Source: an uncultured Georgenia sp.
Lineage (GTDB): Bacteria > Actinomycetota > Actinomycetes > Actinomycetales > Actinomycetaceae
NCBI RefSeq assembly: GCF_937958535.1
Contig: NZ_CALGNQ010000089.1
Span: 1-36,734, forward strand
DNA length: 36,734 nt
Direction of reading: 5' to 3'
Of the stretch, positions 8,009-15,404 are shown piece after piece. Positions within the stretch are counted from its first letter, which is position 1. Every line of letters starts with the position of its first letter. A program made the position numbers and the translations under genes. Under the pieces are notes generated by a model, which saw nothing but the letters and a program-made list of their open reading frames with translations, was not told where the DNA came from and ran no database searches.

Positions 8009-10678
8009 TCAGCCCGTGTTCTGGAGCCCCGCTGCGATGCCGTTGACGGTGAGCAGCAGAAGACGGCGGATTTCGGCGGTCTCCTCGGGCGAGCGCTGCG
8101 GATCCTCGGTCCGCAGCGCACGCAGCGCCCGTACCTGGAGCAGCGACAGCGCGTCGACGTAGGGGTTGCGCAGCTGCACCGCGCGGCCGAGCACCCGCCG
8201 CCCCTCGAGGGGGTAGGCGTGGCCGGTGATCCGCAGCACCCACACCGTGGTGAGGTCCAGCTCGTCGAGCACGAGCTGCGCGAGGTCCTCCCGGTCGCCC
8301 AGGGCGAGGTACTGGCGGGCGATGCGCCGGTCGGTCTTCGCCAGGGACATCTCGACGTTGTCGATGAGCGTGTTGAACAGCGGCCACTCGCGGTAGGCCG
8401 TGCGGAGCAGCTCGAGGTCGCCGACGGCCTCCAGGGCGGTCCCGAGGCCGAACCAGCCGGTGAGGTTGATCCGCGCCTGGGTCCAGGCGAACACCCACGG
8501 GATGGCGCGCAGGTCCTCCAGCGACTCCACCGAGAGCCCGCGGCGGGCGGGCCGCGAGCCGAGCGGCAGCAGCCCGACCTCCTCCTGCGGCGTGACCCGG
8601 GCGAACCACGGGGCGAAGCCGTCGGCGTGGACGAGCTCGAAGAACCGGGTCCGGGAGACCTCGTCGAGCGTCGCCGCGAGGTCGGCGAAGCGCTCGGCCG
8701 CCTCGGTGTTGCGCCGCTCCGTCGACGGTGCCCACGCGAGGAGGGTGGCGGCGGCGACCTGGTCGATGTGCCGCGCGGCGATCGCCCGGTTGCCGTACCG
8801 GGCGGTGATGACCTCACCCTGCTCGGTGAGCTTGAACCGCCCGTCGACGGAGTGGGGGGGCTGGGCGAGGATGGCCCGGTTCGCCGGTCCACCGCCGCGC
8901 CCTAGCGCCCCACCCTTGCCGTGGAAGAGGGTGAGCCGGATGTCGTTGCGGCGGGCCCAGTCGGCGATCTCCTCCTGGGCGGTGTAGATCGCCAGGGTCG
9001 CGGAGACCGGGCCGACGTCCTTGGCGGAGTCGGAGTAGCCGAGCATGACCTCCAGCCGGCGGCCGGTCTGCTCCAGCCGCTGCTGCACCTGCGGCACCGC
9101 GAGCAGCTCGTCGAGGATGCGCGGGGCGGCCTTGAGGTCGTCGAAGGTCTCGAAGAGCGGGATGACGTCGAGCACCGGCGCCGCCTCCGCCGACCCGAGC
9201 GCGTGCTCGGCCAGCCGGTAGACGGCGGCGAGGTCCTCGCTGCTCGTGGTGAAGGAGACGATGTACCGCCGGCAGGCGTCCACCCCGTGGCGGCGCTGGA
9301 TCGCGGCGATCGCGCGGAAGGTCTCCAGCACCTCCTCGGGGTCGACGCTCGGCTTCGGGACGGAGTCCGGGTCCTCGATCCACGCCAGGGTCTGCGCGTG
9401 CACCTTGGAGTGCTGCCGCACCTCGAGCTCGGTGAGGTGGAAGCCGAAGGACTCCACCTGCCAGATGAGGTTCTGCAGGTCGCCGTGCGCCTTGCGCAGG
9501 GCACCCGCCTGGCGCAGCGAGTCCTGGACGACGCGCAGGTCGGAGAGGAACTCCTCGGCCGAGGAGTAGGCCAGGTCGGCGTCCCGCTCGCGGGTGGCGG
9601 CGAGCCGTGCCGCGGCGACGAGCATGACCCGCCGGTGCGGCTCACGCGGCGAGCGGGCGGCCACCTGGGAGGTGATCTCGTCGGAGAGCTGGCGCTGGGC
9701 CGACCACAGCGCGAGCAGCTCGGGAGAGGGCGGGGTGGTCTCCTCGTCGACCGTCATCGCCAGCCCGATCCGGGTGGTCTCGCGCTCGAGGGCCGTGAGG
9801 ACGTGCTCGGCGGCGATGGCGGCAGCCTGCCGGGTGACCTTGGCGGTGACGTTGGGGTTGCCGTCCCGGTCGGCACCGATCCAGCTGCCGAGCCGGACGA
9901 AGGGCGTGGCACGCGGGGCGGTGCGGCCGCGCTCCTCGCCCAGGAGCCAGTCGTCGGTCTGCCGGTAGACGTGCGGCAGCACCTCGAAGAGGGTCTGCTC
10001 GAAGACCGACATCGCGGTGTACACCTCGTCGACGGGCGACGGCGTCGTCTCACGCAGGTGCGCGGTGCGCCACAGCGTGTCGATCTCGGCGAGCAGGCGC
10101 CGCTCGATACGCAGCCGGCCGTTGGCACCGAGCCGTGGGTCGTCGGCCTCCGCGATGAGGTCGGAGATGCGCCGGATCGAGGCCGACACCGCGCGGCGGC
10201 GGGCCTCGGTGGGGTGGGCGGTGAGCACCGGGTGGAACTCGATCTCCCCCAGCCGGCGGGCAGCCTCCTCCGCGGAGGTCTCGGCGGCCAGCTGGGCGTA
10301 GGCGCCGGCCAGGGTGTCGGCCCGGGGCTCGGCGTCCTCCCGGGCGCGCAGGGCACGGACCCGGTGGTACTCCTCGGCGAGGTTGACCAGGTGGAAGTAG
10401 CAGGAGAAGGCACGGGCCACCTGGCGGGCGCGCTCGAGGGAGAAGGACTCGATGAGCGCCTGCGCCTCGGCGAGGCGCCCGTTGCCGTCCATGTCGTCGA
10501 CGGCGTCGATGGTCAGCGCCCGCAGCCGCTCGACGTCGGCGAACAGCTCCTCCCCGCCGTACTCACGCAGCACCCGGCCGAGGAGCGCGCCGAGAGTTCG
10601 GACGTCGGCACGGAGCGCCTCAGGCATCTCGTGACGGGCGTTGCGGCGTGCTTCGTCCGGGGAGGAGGTCTGGATCAT
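8009..10678 (-). CDS. ppc: Phosphoenolpyruvate carboxylase
   Basis: An 889-residue enzyme that carboxylates phosphoenolpyruvate with bicarbonate to oxaloacetate, refilling the citric acid cycle. Diagnostic segments are VLTAHPTE with the catalytic His (about residue 155), LGYSDSAKD (about 545), and the glycine-rich loop FHGKGGALGRGGGP (about 588). The C-terminus GIAAGLQNTG is the near-invariant NTG end that forms the allosteric and active site region. Length is normal for the family. The ATG at 10678 gives MIQTSSPDEARR, and TAACCT stands 7 nt upstream on the coding strand, so a leaderless mRNA is likely. The frame stays open further 5' to 10819 but without family similarity. Confidence 0.98.
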   Translation of the reverse strand: MIQTSSPDEARRNARHEMPEALRADVRTLGALLGRVLREYGGEELFADVERLRALTIDAVDDMDGNGRLAEAQALIESFSLERARQVARAFSCYFHLVNLAEEYHRVRALRAREDAEPRADTLAGAYAQLAAETSAEEAARRLGEIEFHPVLTAHPTEARRRAVSASIRRISDLIAEADDPRLGANGRLRIERRLLAEIDTLWRTAHLRETTPSPVDEVYTAMSVFEQTLFEVLPHVYRQTDDWLLGEERGRTAPRATPFVRLGSWIGADRDGNPNVTAKVTRQAAAIAAEHVLTALERETTRIGLAMTVDEETTPPSPELLALWSAQRQLSDEITSQVAARSPREPHRRVMLVAAARLAATRERDADLAYSSAEEFLSDLRVVQDSLRQAGALRKAHGDLQNLIWQVESFGFHLTELEVRQHSKVHAQTLAWIEDPDSVPKPSVDPEEVLETFRAIAAIQRRHGVDACRRYIVSFTTSSEDLAAVYRLAEHALGSAEAAPVLDVIPLFETFDDLKAAPRILDELLAVPQVQQRLEQTGRRLEVMLGYSDSAKDVGPVSATLAIYTAQEEIADWARRNDIRLTLFHGKGGALGRGGGPANRAILAQPPHSVDGRFKLTEQGEVITARYGNRAIAARHIDQVAAATLLAWAPSTERRNTEAAERFADLAATLDEVSRTRFFELVHADGFAPWFARVTPQEEVGLLPLGSRPARRGLSVESLEDLRAIPWVFAWTQARINLTGWFGLGTALEAVGDLELLRTAYREWPLFNTLIDNVEMSLAKTDRRIARQYLALGDREDLAQLVLDELDLTTVWVLRITGHAYPLEGRRVLGRAVQLRNPYVDALSLLQVRALRALRTEDPQRSPEETAEIRRLLLLTVNGIAAGLQNTG

Positions 10679-10685
10679 GCGCCCC

Positions 10686-10691
10686 AGGTTA
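10686..10691 (-). promoter_or_regulatory. -10 hexamer of ppc, leaderless arrangement
   Basis: TAACCT on the minus strand, 7 nt before the ppc ATG; no Shine-Dalgarno precedes that start. No convincing -35 was found. Confidence 0.5.
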
Positions 10692-10929
10692 ACGAGCCAC
10701 CCGGCCGGGCTGCGGTGCCCGTCCAAAGTGCGTCCGGACGGGCCGGGAACGGTGCCGCACCCGCGCAGGAACCTCACCCCCGCACCGGTCCTGCCCCGCC
10801 GGGCCGCTGTGCCGTCCACACCCCATGCGGTCGGGTCGGGCGAGTGGGGCGAATGTCACATACCGTCCGGGTACGCGCACCGACGCGCCGCACCCCACGA
10901 GGGTGACCCGCGCAGCGCGCGGCTCTCAC
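10692..10929. other. Intergenic region without a supported gene
   Basis: Part of the 361-bp gap between the metallo-hydrolase gene and ppc. Frames here are short, arginine/proline-rich and lack a start with a ribosome site. I see GC-rich spacer that may hold the upstream part of the ppc promoter; nothing else is supported. Confidence 0.5.
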
Positions 10930-10952
10930 CCGGGGAGGCACACCCTCCCGGG
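10930..10952 (-). terminator. Hairpin downstream of the metallo-hydrolase operon
   Basis: Arms CCGGGGAGG (10930-10938) and CCTCCCGGG (10944-10952) pair at 8 of 9 positions round a 5-nt loop. It lies beyond the last gene of the murI operon and before the ppc promoter, as expected of a terminator; no T-tract. Confidence 0.5.
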
Positions 10953-10959
10953 CGCGGGA

Positions 10960-11064
10960 GGCACGCGGCTCAGAGCGGCCAGACGGCACCGGGGGGCACG
11001 CGGCTCAGAGCGGCCAGACAGAGCCGGGAGGCACGCGGCTCAGAGGGTCCAGACGGCGCCGGGG
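10960..11064. repeat. Three 35-bp tandem repeats copying the 3' end of the metallo-hydrolase gene
   Basis: Copies begin at 10960, 10995 and 11030 (GGCACGCGGCTCAGAG), giving an exact 35-bp period. The right-hand copy contains the real stop codon (11040-11042) and last codons of the gene. On the coding strand the other two copies repeat a PGAVWPL-stop reading. The array therefore looks like tandem duplication of the gene end rather than an independent element. Confidence 0.85.
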
Positions 11065-11834
11065 CTCGCGAGGTCGATCCGGCCGGCGTACACCGCGGCG
11101 GCCTCGGCGCGCACGACGTCGGGGTCGGTCCACGGCGGCAGGTGGGTCAGCACGACCCGCCGCGCCCCGGCCCGCGTGGCCATCTCCCCGGCGCGCCGGC
11201 CGGTGAGGTGGATGCCGCGGACGGTGTCGCGGCCCTCCTCGAAGGCGGCCTCGCAGAGGAACAGGTCGGCGTCCCGTGCGGTGTCGACCAGGCCCTCGCA
11301 GGCGTCGGTGTCACCGGAGTAGGCGAGCACCACCTCTCCCGACCCGTCCTCCGCGGGGCCGGTGACCCGCACCCCGAACGCGGGGACCGGGTGCTCGACG
11401 GGGAAGGACTCGATGTGCAGCGGCCCGACGTCCACCGGCCGCCCGACCACGTGGTCGAGGAAGGAGAACGAGGCGTCCAGCGCGGCGAGGTCCTCCTCCA
11501 TCGTCAGCTCGCCGACCCGCACGGCCGTCCCCACGGGTCCGAGGACCTGGACCGGCCCGAGGGCGCCCGCCGGGTGGTAGCGGCGGTAGACCTCCAGCCC
11601 GGTCATGTCGACGACGTGGTCGGCGTGGAGGTGGCTGAGGACCACGGCGTCGAGGTGAGCCGGGTCGAGGTGACGCAGCAGGGCACCGAACGCGCCGGAG
11701 CCCAGGTCGAGGATGATGCTCCAGGTCCGGGTGCCGCCCGCGCCGTCCGGGCCCTCGGCCTGGACGAGGTAGCAGGAGGCGGCGGACTCGGGGCCCGACA
11801 TCGACCCGGAGCAGCCCACGACCGTCAGCCTCAT
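11040..11834 (-). CDS. Metallo-beta-lactamase-fold hydrolase, Rv1339-like
   Basis: A 264-residue metallo-hydrolase. HLHADH (residues 68-73) gives the metal ligands, with later ligands in [16 protein letters not shown] and THLPPW. The start [24 protein letters not shown] and the LSHLHADH...RRYHP region resemble M. tuberculosis Rv1339, reported to be an atypical cyclic-AMP phosphodiesterase, and Rv1339 likewise follows murI. RNase Z/ribonuclease or phosphorylcholine-type activity is less likely but cannot be excluded by eye. The ATG overlaps the murI stop (ATGA). In mycobacteria rph and rdgB follow; here they do not, and the gene end is repeated downstream. Confidence 0.88.
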   Translation of the reverse strand: MRLTVVGCSGSMSGPESAASCYLVQAEGPDGAGGTRTWSIILDLGSGAFGALLRHLDPAHLDAVVLSHLHADHVVDMTGLEVYRRYHPAGALGPVQVLGPVGTAVRVGELTMEEDLAALDASFSFLDHVVGRPVDVGPLHIESFPVEHPVPAFGVRVTGPAEDGSGEVVLAYSGDTDACEGLVDTARDADLFLCEAAFEEGRDTVRGIHLTGRRAGEMATRAGARRVVLTHLPPWTDPDVVRAEAAAVYAGRIDLASPGAVWTL

Positions 11835-12655
11835 GCGGTGACCTCCAGGGCCGAGTCGCTGTCCACCCGGACCACCTCGGGGCCGAGGAAGCGGCGCGCC
11901 AGCCGGGTGAAGCTCGCGGCGTCGCCGGTGGCGAGGAACCGGTGGGTGGGGTCCGGCGCGCCGGGGTCGCGCTCGAGGTCGTGGGCGACGAGCATGCGGT
12001 AGGTGTCCTTCGCCGTCTCCTCCGCGCTCGAGACCAGGGTGACCTCCTCGCCCATGACGTAGGAGATGACACCGGTGAGCAGCGGGTAGTGGGTGCAGCC
12101 CAGCACGAGGGTGTCGACGCCGGCGTCGCGCACCGGCTCGAGGTACTCGCGGGCCGCTTGGAGGACCTCGGGCCCGGAGGTGATCCCCCGCTCGACGAAC
12201 TCCACGAACCGGGGGGCCGCGGCCATCGTCAGCTCCAGGTGCGGGGCGGCGGCGAAGGCGTCGCGGTAGGCGCCCGACCCGATGGTCGCCTGGGTGCCGA
12301 TGACCCCGACCCGGCCGGTGCGGGTGGCCGCCACCGCCCGGCGGACGGCGGGCTGGATGACCTCGACCACGGGCACGCCGGCGCCGAGGAAGTAGCGCTC
12401 GCGGGCGTCCCGCAGCACGGCGGCGGAGGCGGAGTTGCACGCGATGACGAGCGCCTTGACGCCGGAGTGGACGAGCCGGTCCATGACGTCGAGCGCCAGC
12501 GCCCGCACCTGGGCTATCGGCTTGGGGCCGTACGGGGAGTGGGCGGTGTCCCCGATGTAGAGGATGGACTCGTGGGGCAGCTGGTCGATGATCGCGCGCG
12601 CGACCGTGAGGCCTCCGACCCCCGAGTCGAAGACACCGATCGGCGCGTTGTTCAC
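11831..12655 (-). CDS. murI: Glutamate racemase
   Basis: A 274-residue enzyme converting L- to D-glutamate for peptidoglycan. The N-terminus [21 protein letters not shown] is the family signature. The two catalytic cysteines are in IACNSAS (about residue 73) and LGCTHYPLL (about 187), and [11 protein letters not shown] is also conserved. I chose the GTG at 12655 because homology begins there and TACAGT, a possible -10, lies 8 nt upstream. A GTG at 12676 would add seven residues and overlap the DUF2017 stop (GTGA), so it is a real alternative with translational coupling. Its 3' end overlaps the metallo-hydrolase gene. Confidence 0.96.
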   Translation of the reverse strand: MNNAPIGVFDSGVGGLTVARAIIDQLPHESILYIGDTAHSPYGPKPIAQVRALALDVMDRLVHSGVKALVIACNSASAAVLRDARERYFLGAGVPVVEVIQPAVRRAVAATRTGRVGVIGTQATIGSGAYRDAFAAAPHLELTMAAAPRFVEFVERGITSGPEVLQAAREYLEPVRDAGVDTLVLGCTHYPLLTGVISYVMGEEVTLVSSAEETAKDTYRMLVAHDLERDPGAPDPTHRFLATGDAASFTRLARRFLGPEVVRVDSDSALEVTA

Positions 12656-12672
12656 GCTGCTCGACTGTACTG

Positions 12673-13284
12673 TCACGGCAGCCTGCCCGACATGGCCTCG
12701 AGCAGTGACTCCTGCCACCACGTCAGCACGGCGTAGAGGCTGGTGAGGGCGGCGTCGAGCTCGTCGACGGCGGTCTGCGGGCGGGCGCTGCCGGCGCGTT
12801 CGTACACGCGCTCGGCGTCCTCGTCCGTCTCGATCCCCAGCCGCGAGGCGAGCACGAGTCGTACGTCGGTGAGTGCGGCGAGCCAGGCCCGCTCCTCCCC
12901 CTCGCGGACGACGACGAGGCCGGAGCTCGCCTCGAGCGCACGGTGCACCACCCGCAGCTGGTCGATCTTCGTCGCGCGCAGCGAGCTCTCGGTCAGGCGG
13001 CGCAGCTCGGCGGCGAGCTCCTCGTCGTCGTGGCTGGCCGGGGGCAGCAGCCGGGCCAGGGCGGGGTCGCGCGGCGTCCGGCCACCGGCCGGGTCCCAGG
13101 AGAGCGCGGCGAGGACGGCTTCCTCGACGGACGGACGGTCGGCCGCGGCGCCGGCGCCGGCGGCGTCCTCGACGGGGGTGCCGAGGAGCTCGCAGGTGTC
13201 GGCGACGACCCGGGCGACGATGCGCAGCTCGGCCGGTTCCAGCTCGCAGGCGTAGCCGCCCGGGACGGGGATGAAGGCGCGCAC
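12673..13284 (-). CDS. DUF2017 family protein
   Basis: A 203-residue soluble protein of DUF2017, an actinobacterial family found next to clpS (as Rv1332 is next to Rv1331). The sequence has an N-terminal short beta stretch ([26 protein letters not shown]), an acidic variable middle and a helical C-terminus ([27 protein letters not shown]). No catalytic motif was recognised. The GTG start is one base beyond the clpS stop, so the two are co-translated. Its function is unknown; genomic linkage suggests a link to Clp proteolysis or cell-wall precursor supply. Confidence 0.9.
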   Translation of the reverse strand: MRAFIPVPGGYACELEPAELRIVARVVADTCELLGTPVEDAAGAGAAADRPSVEEAVLAALSWDPAGGRTPRDPALARLLPPASHDDEELAAELRRLTESSLRATKIDQLRVVHRALEASSGLVVVREGEERAWLAALTDVRLVLASRLGIETDEDAERVYERAGSARPQTAVDELDAALTSLYAVLTWWQESLLEAMSGRLP

Positions 13285-13285
13285 G

Positions 13286-13591
13286 TCAGCCGTCGCCCTC
13301 GGGCGCGAGGGTGGCCCACAGGCCGTAGGAGTGCATGGCCTGGACGTGGACCTCCATCGTCTCGCGGGGCCCCTCGGCGACGACGGCGTGCCCCTCGTGG
13401 TGGACCTGGAGCATGAGCCGGCGGGCGCGCTCCTCGGAGTAGCCGAAGTACGTGCGGAACACGTAGGTGACGTAGCTCATGAGGTTGACCGGGTCGTTCC
13501 ACACGATCGTGCGCCAGGGCCGCGCCGAGCGGGTCTCCGCCTCCCGGTGCTCCACCGGTGTCGTGACCGGTCGTGGTTTCGTGGCCACCAT
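13286..13591 (-). CDS. clpS: ATP-dependent Clp protease adaptor ClpS
   Basis: A 101-residue adaptor that delivers N-degron substrates to the ClpC/ClpA unfoldase. The conserved core is visible: [21 protein letters not shown] (substrate pocket with the Asn-Asp pair) and [32 protein letters not shown]. The N-terminal tail is flexible, as usual. GGGAGG directly abuts the ATG, and TAGGCT lies 6 nt upstream, so translation may be leaderless or begin at the next codon (GTG). It is the first gene of clpS-DUF2017-murI-metallo-hydrolase. Confidence 0.96.
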   Translation of the reverse strand: MVATKPRPVTTPVEHREAETRSARPWRTIVWNDPVNLMSYVTYVFRTYFGYSEERARRLMLQVHHEGHAVVAEGPRETMEVHVQAMHSYGLWATLAPEGDG

Positions 13592-13597
13592 CCTCCC

Positions 13598-13603
13598 AGC
13601 CTA
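13598..13603 (-). promoter_or_regulatory. -10 hexamer of the clpS operon, leaderless arrangement
   Basis: TAGGCT on the minus strand, 6 nt before the clpS ATG and downstream of two terminator hairpins. A promoter is needed in this short gap. Confidence 0.45.
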
Positions 13604-13648
13604 TGCACTTCCCTCCGCGGTGCACGCACCCCGGCGGGACGACACAGG

Positions 13649-13673
13649 GCCCGGCAGGAAGGTCCTGCCGGGC
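13649..13673 (-). terminator. Perfect 11-bp hairpin upstream of clpS
   Basis: GCCCGGCAGGA (13649-13659) and TCCTGCCGGGC (13663-13673) pair completely around a 3-nt loop. It follows the small membrane-protein gene on the minus strand and insulates the clpS operon. Confidence 0.75.
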
Positions 13674-13689
13674 TCCGCGGTGGAGGGGT

Positions 13690-13709
13690 GCGGCCCGGTG
13701 CCGGGCCGC
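13690..13709 (-). terminator. Second hairpin of the tandem terminator
   Basis: GCGGCCCGG (13690-13698) and CCGGGCCGC (13701-13709) are perfect complements. The innermost pair would leave a 2-nt loop, so about 8 bp form. It lies 14 nt past the stop of the small membrane gene. Confidence 0.6.
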
Positions 13710-13722
13710 GTCGGTCACCGGG

Positions 13723-13878
13723 TCAGACCCTGCTTCGTCCGCGTCCCACGAGCGACATGATGAGCGAGATCACCAGGATCGCCACACCGATCCAGATGAG
13801 GACCTGCGCCGCCTCCACGGCCACCCCGATGATGAGCATCACGACACCGACAATGATGAGGATCAGCCACAAGGACAT
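13723..13878 (-). CDS. Small hydrophobic membrane protein, 51 residues
   Basis: The ATG at 13878 opens a 51-codon frame ending in TGA at 13723. It is preceded by GGGAG 7 nt upstream, a good ribosome site. The product is almost entirely hydrophobic: two likely membrane helices (about residues 3-21 and 26-43) separated by a single Glu near residue 22, and a basic tail RGRGRSR. It resembles the many small two-helix actinobacterial membrane proteins, but I do not assign a family or function. The gene stands alone between pncB and a double terminator. Hydrophobicity, ribosome site and terminator together support it. Confidence 0.75.
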   Translation of the reverse strand: MSLWLILIIVGVVMLIIGVAVEAAQVLIWIGVAILVISLIMSLVGRGRSRV

Positions 13879-13935
13879 GCGTGCTCCCTTCGTTCCCGAC
13901 GCGGGTTGGGCGCCGGCCGTGGGGCAATCGTTGCA

Positions 13936-13971
13936 AGAGTTGTTCAGATCGGCACGTCGAGAGTTGTTCAG
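13936..13971. repeat. 12-bp direct repeat at the pncB 3' end
   Basis: AGAGTTGTTCAG occurs at 13936-13947 and 13960-13971, 24 bp apart. The second copy contains the pncB stop codon. The repeats are also in the upstream region of the small membrane gene, so they may be a regulator site or a small duplication. Confidence 0.6.
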
Positions 13972-15302
13972 GCGACGATGTGGCGGGTCGGGATGGCCGG
14001 GTCGCCCTCGCTGAGCCGCCAGCCCTCGTAGGGCAGGGCGGCCCGGGAGGCGAGGTGACGCTCGGTCGCCGCACGCACCGCGTCGGGGCCTCGGTGCTCC
14101 TCAGCGATGACCCCGCCGCGCACGAGGGAGACCTGCAGCGGCTCGGCCCCGTGCTCCGCGAGCACGCGGGCGCCGGTCTCCTCGTCCGGGCAGCCGACGA
14201 CGAGCTCCTCCTGGGCGACGCCGTCGGCGAAGACTCGGCCGGCGACCTTGAGCCCGCCGACGGTGGCCTTGGACGCCGAGGCCTTGGCGACGTCGACCAT
14301 GGTGCCGTCCGGCCCCTCGCGCTCGACGAGCTTGTACACGAGCTCGGCGGTCGGGTGCCCGGAGCCGGTGACGAGCCGGGTGCCCACCCCGTAGGAGTCG
14401 ACCGGGGCGGCGCCGAGGGCGGCGATGGCGTACTCGTCGAGGTCGGAGGTCACGGTGATCTTCGTCGACGTCGCGCCGAGCTCGTCGAGCTGCTGCCGCA
14501 CGGTGAACGCCTGGGCGACGAGGTCGCCGGAGTCGAGCCGCACCGCGCCGAGCTCCCCGCCGTGCCGGCGGGCGGCGGCCACCGCGCGCTCCACGCCCCG
14601 CTCGACGTCGTAGGTGTCGACGAGCAGCGTCGTGCCCGGCCCCATGGCGCGCACCTGGGCGTCGAAGGCCGCCTCCTCGTCGTCGTGGACGAGGGTGAAG
14701 GAGTGGGCGGCGGTGCCGATGGTCGGGATCCCGTAGGTGCGTCCCGCCTCGAGCACGCTGGTGCCGACGAAGCCGCCGACGACGGCGGCCCGCGCGGCGG
14801 CGACGGCGGCCTCCTCGTGGGTGCGGCGCGCCCCCATCTCCAGGCAGGGCCGGCCGTGGGCGGCGGTGGTCATCCGGGAGGCGGCGGCGGCGACGGCGCT
14901 GTCGTGGTTGAGGACGGAGAGCACGACGGTCTCCAGGAGGAGCGCCTCGGCGAAGGTGCCGCGCACGGTGAGGATGGGCGAGCCGGGGAAGAAGCACTCC
15001 CCCTCGCCGTAGCCGATGACGTCACCGCTGAAGCGGTAGTCGCCGAGGTACTCCAGGGTCTCCTCGCCGACGACGCGCTGCTCGCGCAGCCACGCGATCT
15101 CGGCGGCGGAGAAGGTGAAGTCGGCGATCGCGTCGAGGACCCGCCCGGTCCCGGCGACGACGCCGTAGCGTCGGCCCCCCGGCAGCCTGCGGGCGAAGAC
15201 CTCGAAGACGCTGGCCCGGTGGGCGGCACCGGACTGGAGGGACGCCTCGAGCATGGTCAGCTCGTAGCGGTCGGTGAGCAGGGCGGTGGTCGCGCGTGAC
15301 AT
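13968..15302 (-). CDS. pncB: Nicotinate phosphoribosyltransferase
   Basis: A 444-residue enzyme joining nicotinate and PRPP to nicotinate mononucleotide in NAD salvage. Family marks include LLTDRYELTMLEA at the N-terminus, VFEVFARRLPGGRRYGVVAGTGR, the phosphate-binding RLDSGDL, the TSDLDEYAI segment and the GVGTRLVTG loop. The ATG at 15302 fits the family N-terminus and has TAGGTT 7 nt upstream, so it is probably leaderless. In mycobacteria pncB1 (Rv1330c) also neighbours clpS. Similar length to other class members. Confidence 0.97.
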   Translation of the reverse strand: MSRATTALLTDRYELTMLEASLQSGAAHRASVFEVFARRLPGGRRYGVVAGTGRVLDAIADFTFSAAEIAWLREQRVVGEETLEYLGDYRFSGDVIGYGEGECFFPGSPILTVRGTFAEALLLETVVLSVLNHDSAVAAAASRMTTAAHGRPCLEMGARRTHEEAAVAAARAAVVGGFVGTSVLEAGRTYGIPTIGTAAHSFTLVHDDEEAAFDAQVRAMGPGTTLLVDTYDVERGVERAVAAARRHGGELGAVRLDSGDLVAQAFTVRQQLDELGATSTKITVTSDLDEYAIAALGAAPVDSYGVGTRLVTGSGHPTAELVYKLVEREGPDGTMVDVAKASASKATVGGLKVAGRVFADGVAQEELVVGCPDEETGARVLAEHGAEPLQVSLVRGGVIAEEHRGPDAVRAATERHLASRAALPYEGWRLSEGDPAIPTRHIVA

Positions 15303-15309
15303 GGGCCTC

Positions 15310-15315
15310 AACCTA
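15310..15315 (-). promoter_or_regulatory. -10 hexamer of pncB, leaderless arrangement
   Basis: TAGGTT on the minus strand, 7 nt before the pncB ATG at 15302, with no Shine-Dalgarno. Confidence 0.5.
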
Positions 15316-15404
15316 GCGATCCCCCACGAGCGGCGCAGGCACCTCCCGGTCACGGGGACCGGCCGTGTCGCGCCGCGTGGACCGGCGCGCCCCGCGGTGG
15401 CGGG

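Noticed and set aside
8921..10906. 661-codon open frame on the plus strand opposite ppc, and similar long frames at 2753-4933 (-), 27804-29777 (+) and 15513-17336 (+)
   Set aside because: They lie antisense to clearly real genes, have low-complexity Arg/Gly/Val-rich products with no family features, and arise from the third-position GC of the true genes.
10957..11064. Direct repeats as a possible CRISPR array
   Set aside because: The copies are contiguous with no unique spacers, only three exist, there are no cas genes, and one copy is coding sequence.
15346..15362. Terminator between pncB and the helicase gene (CCGGTC/GACCGG)
   Set aside because: A 6-bp stem with no T-tract is expected by chance at this GC content.
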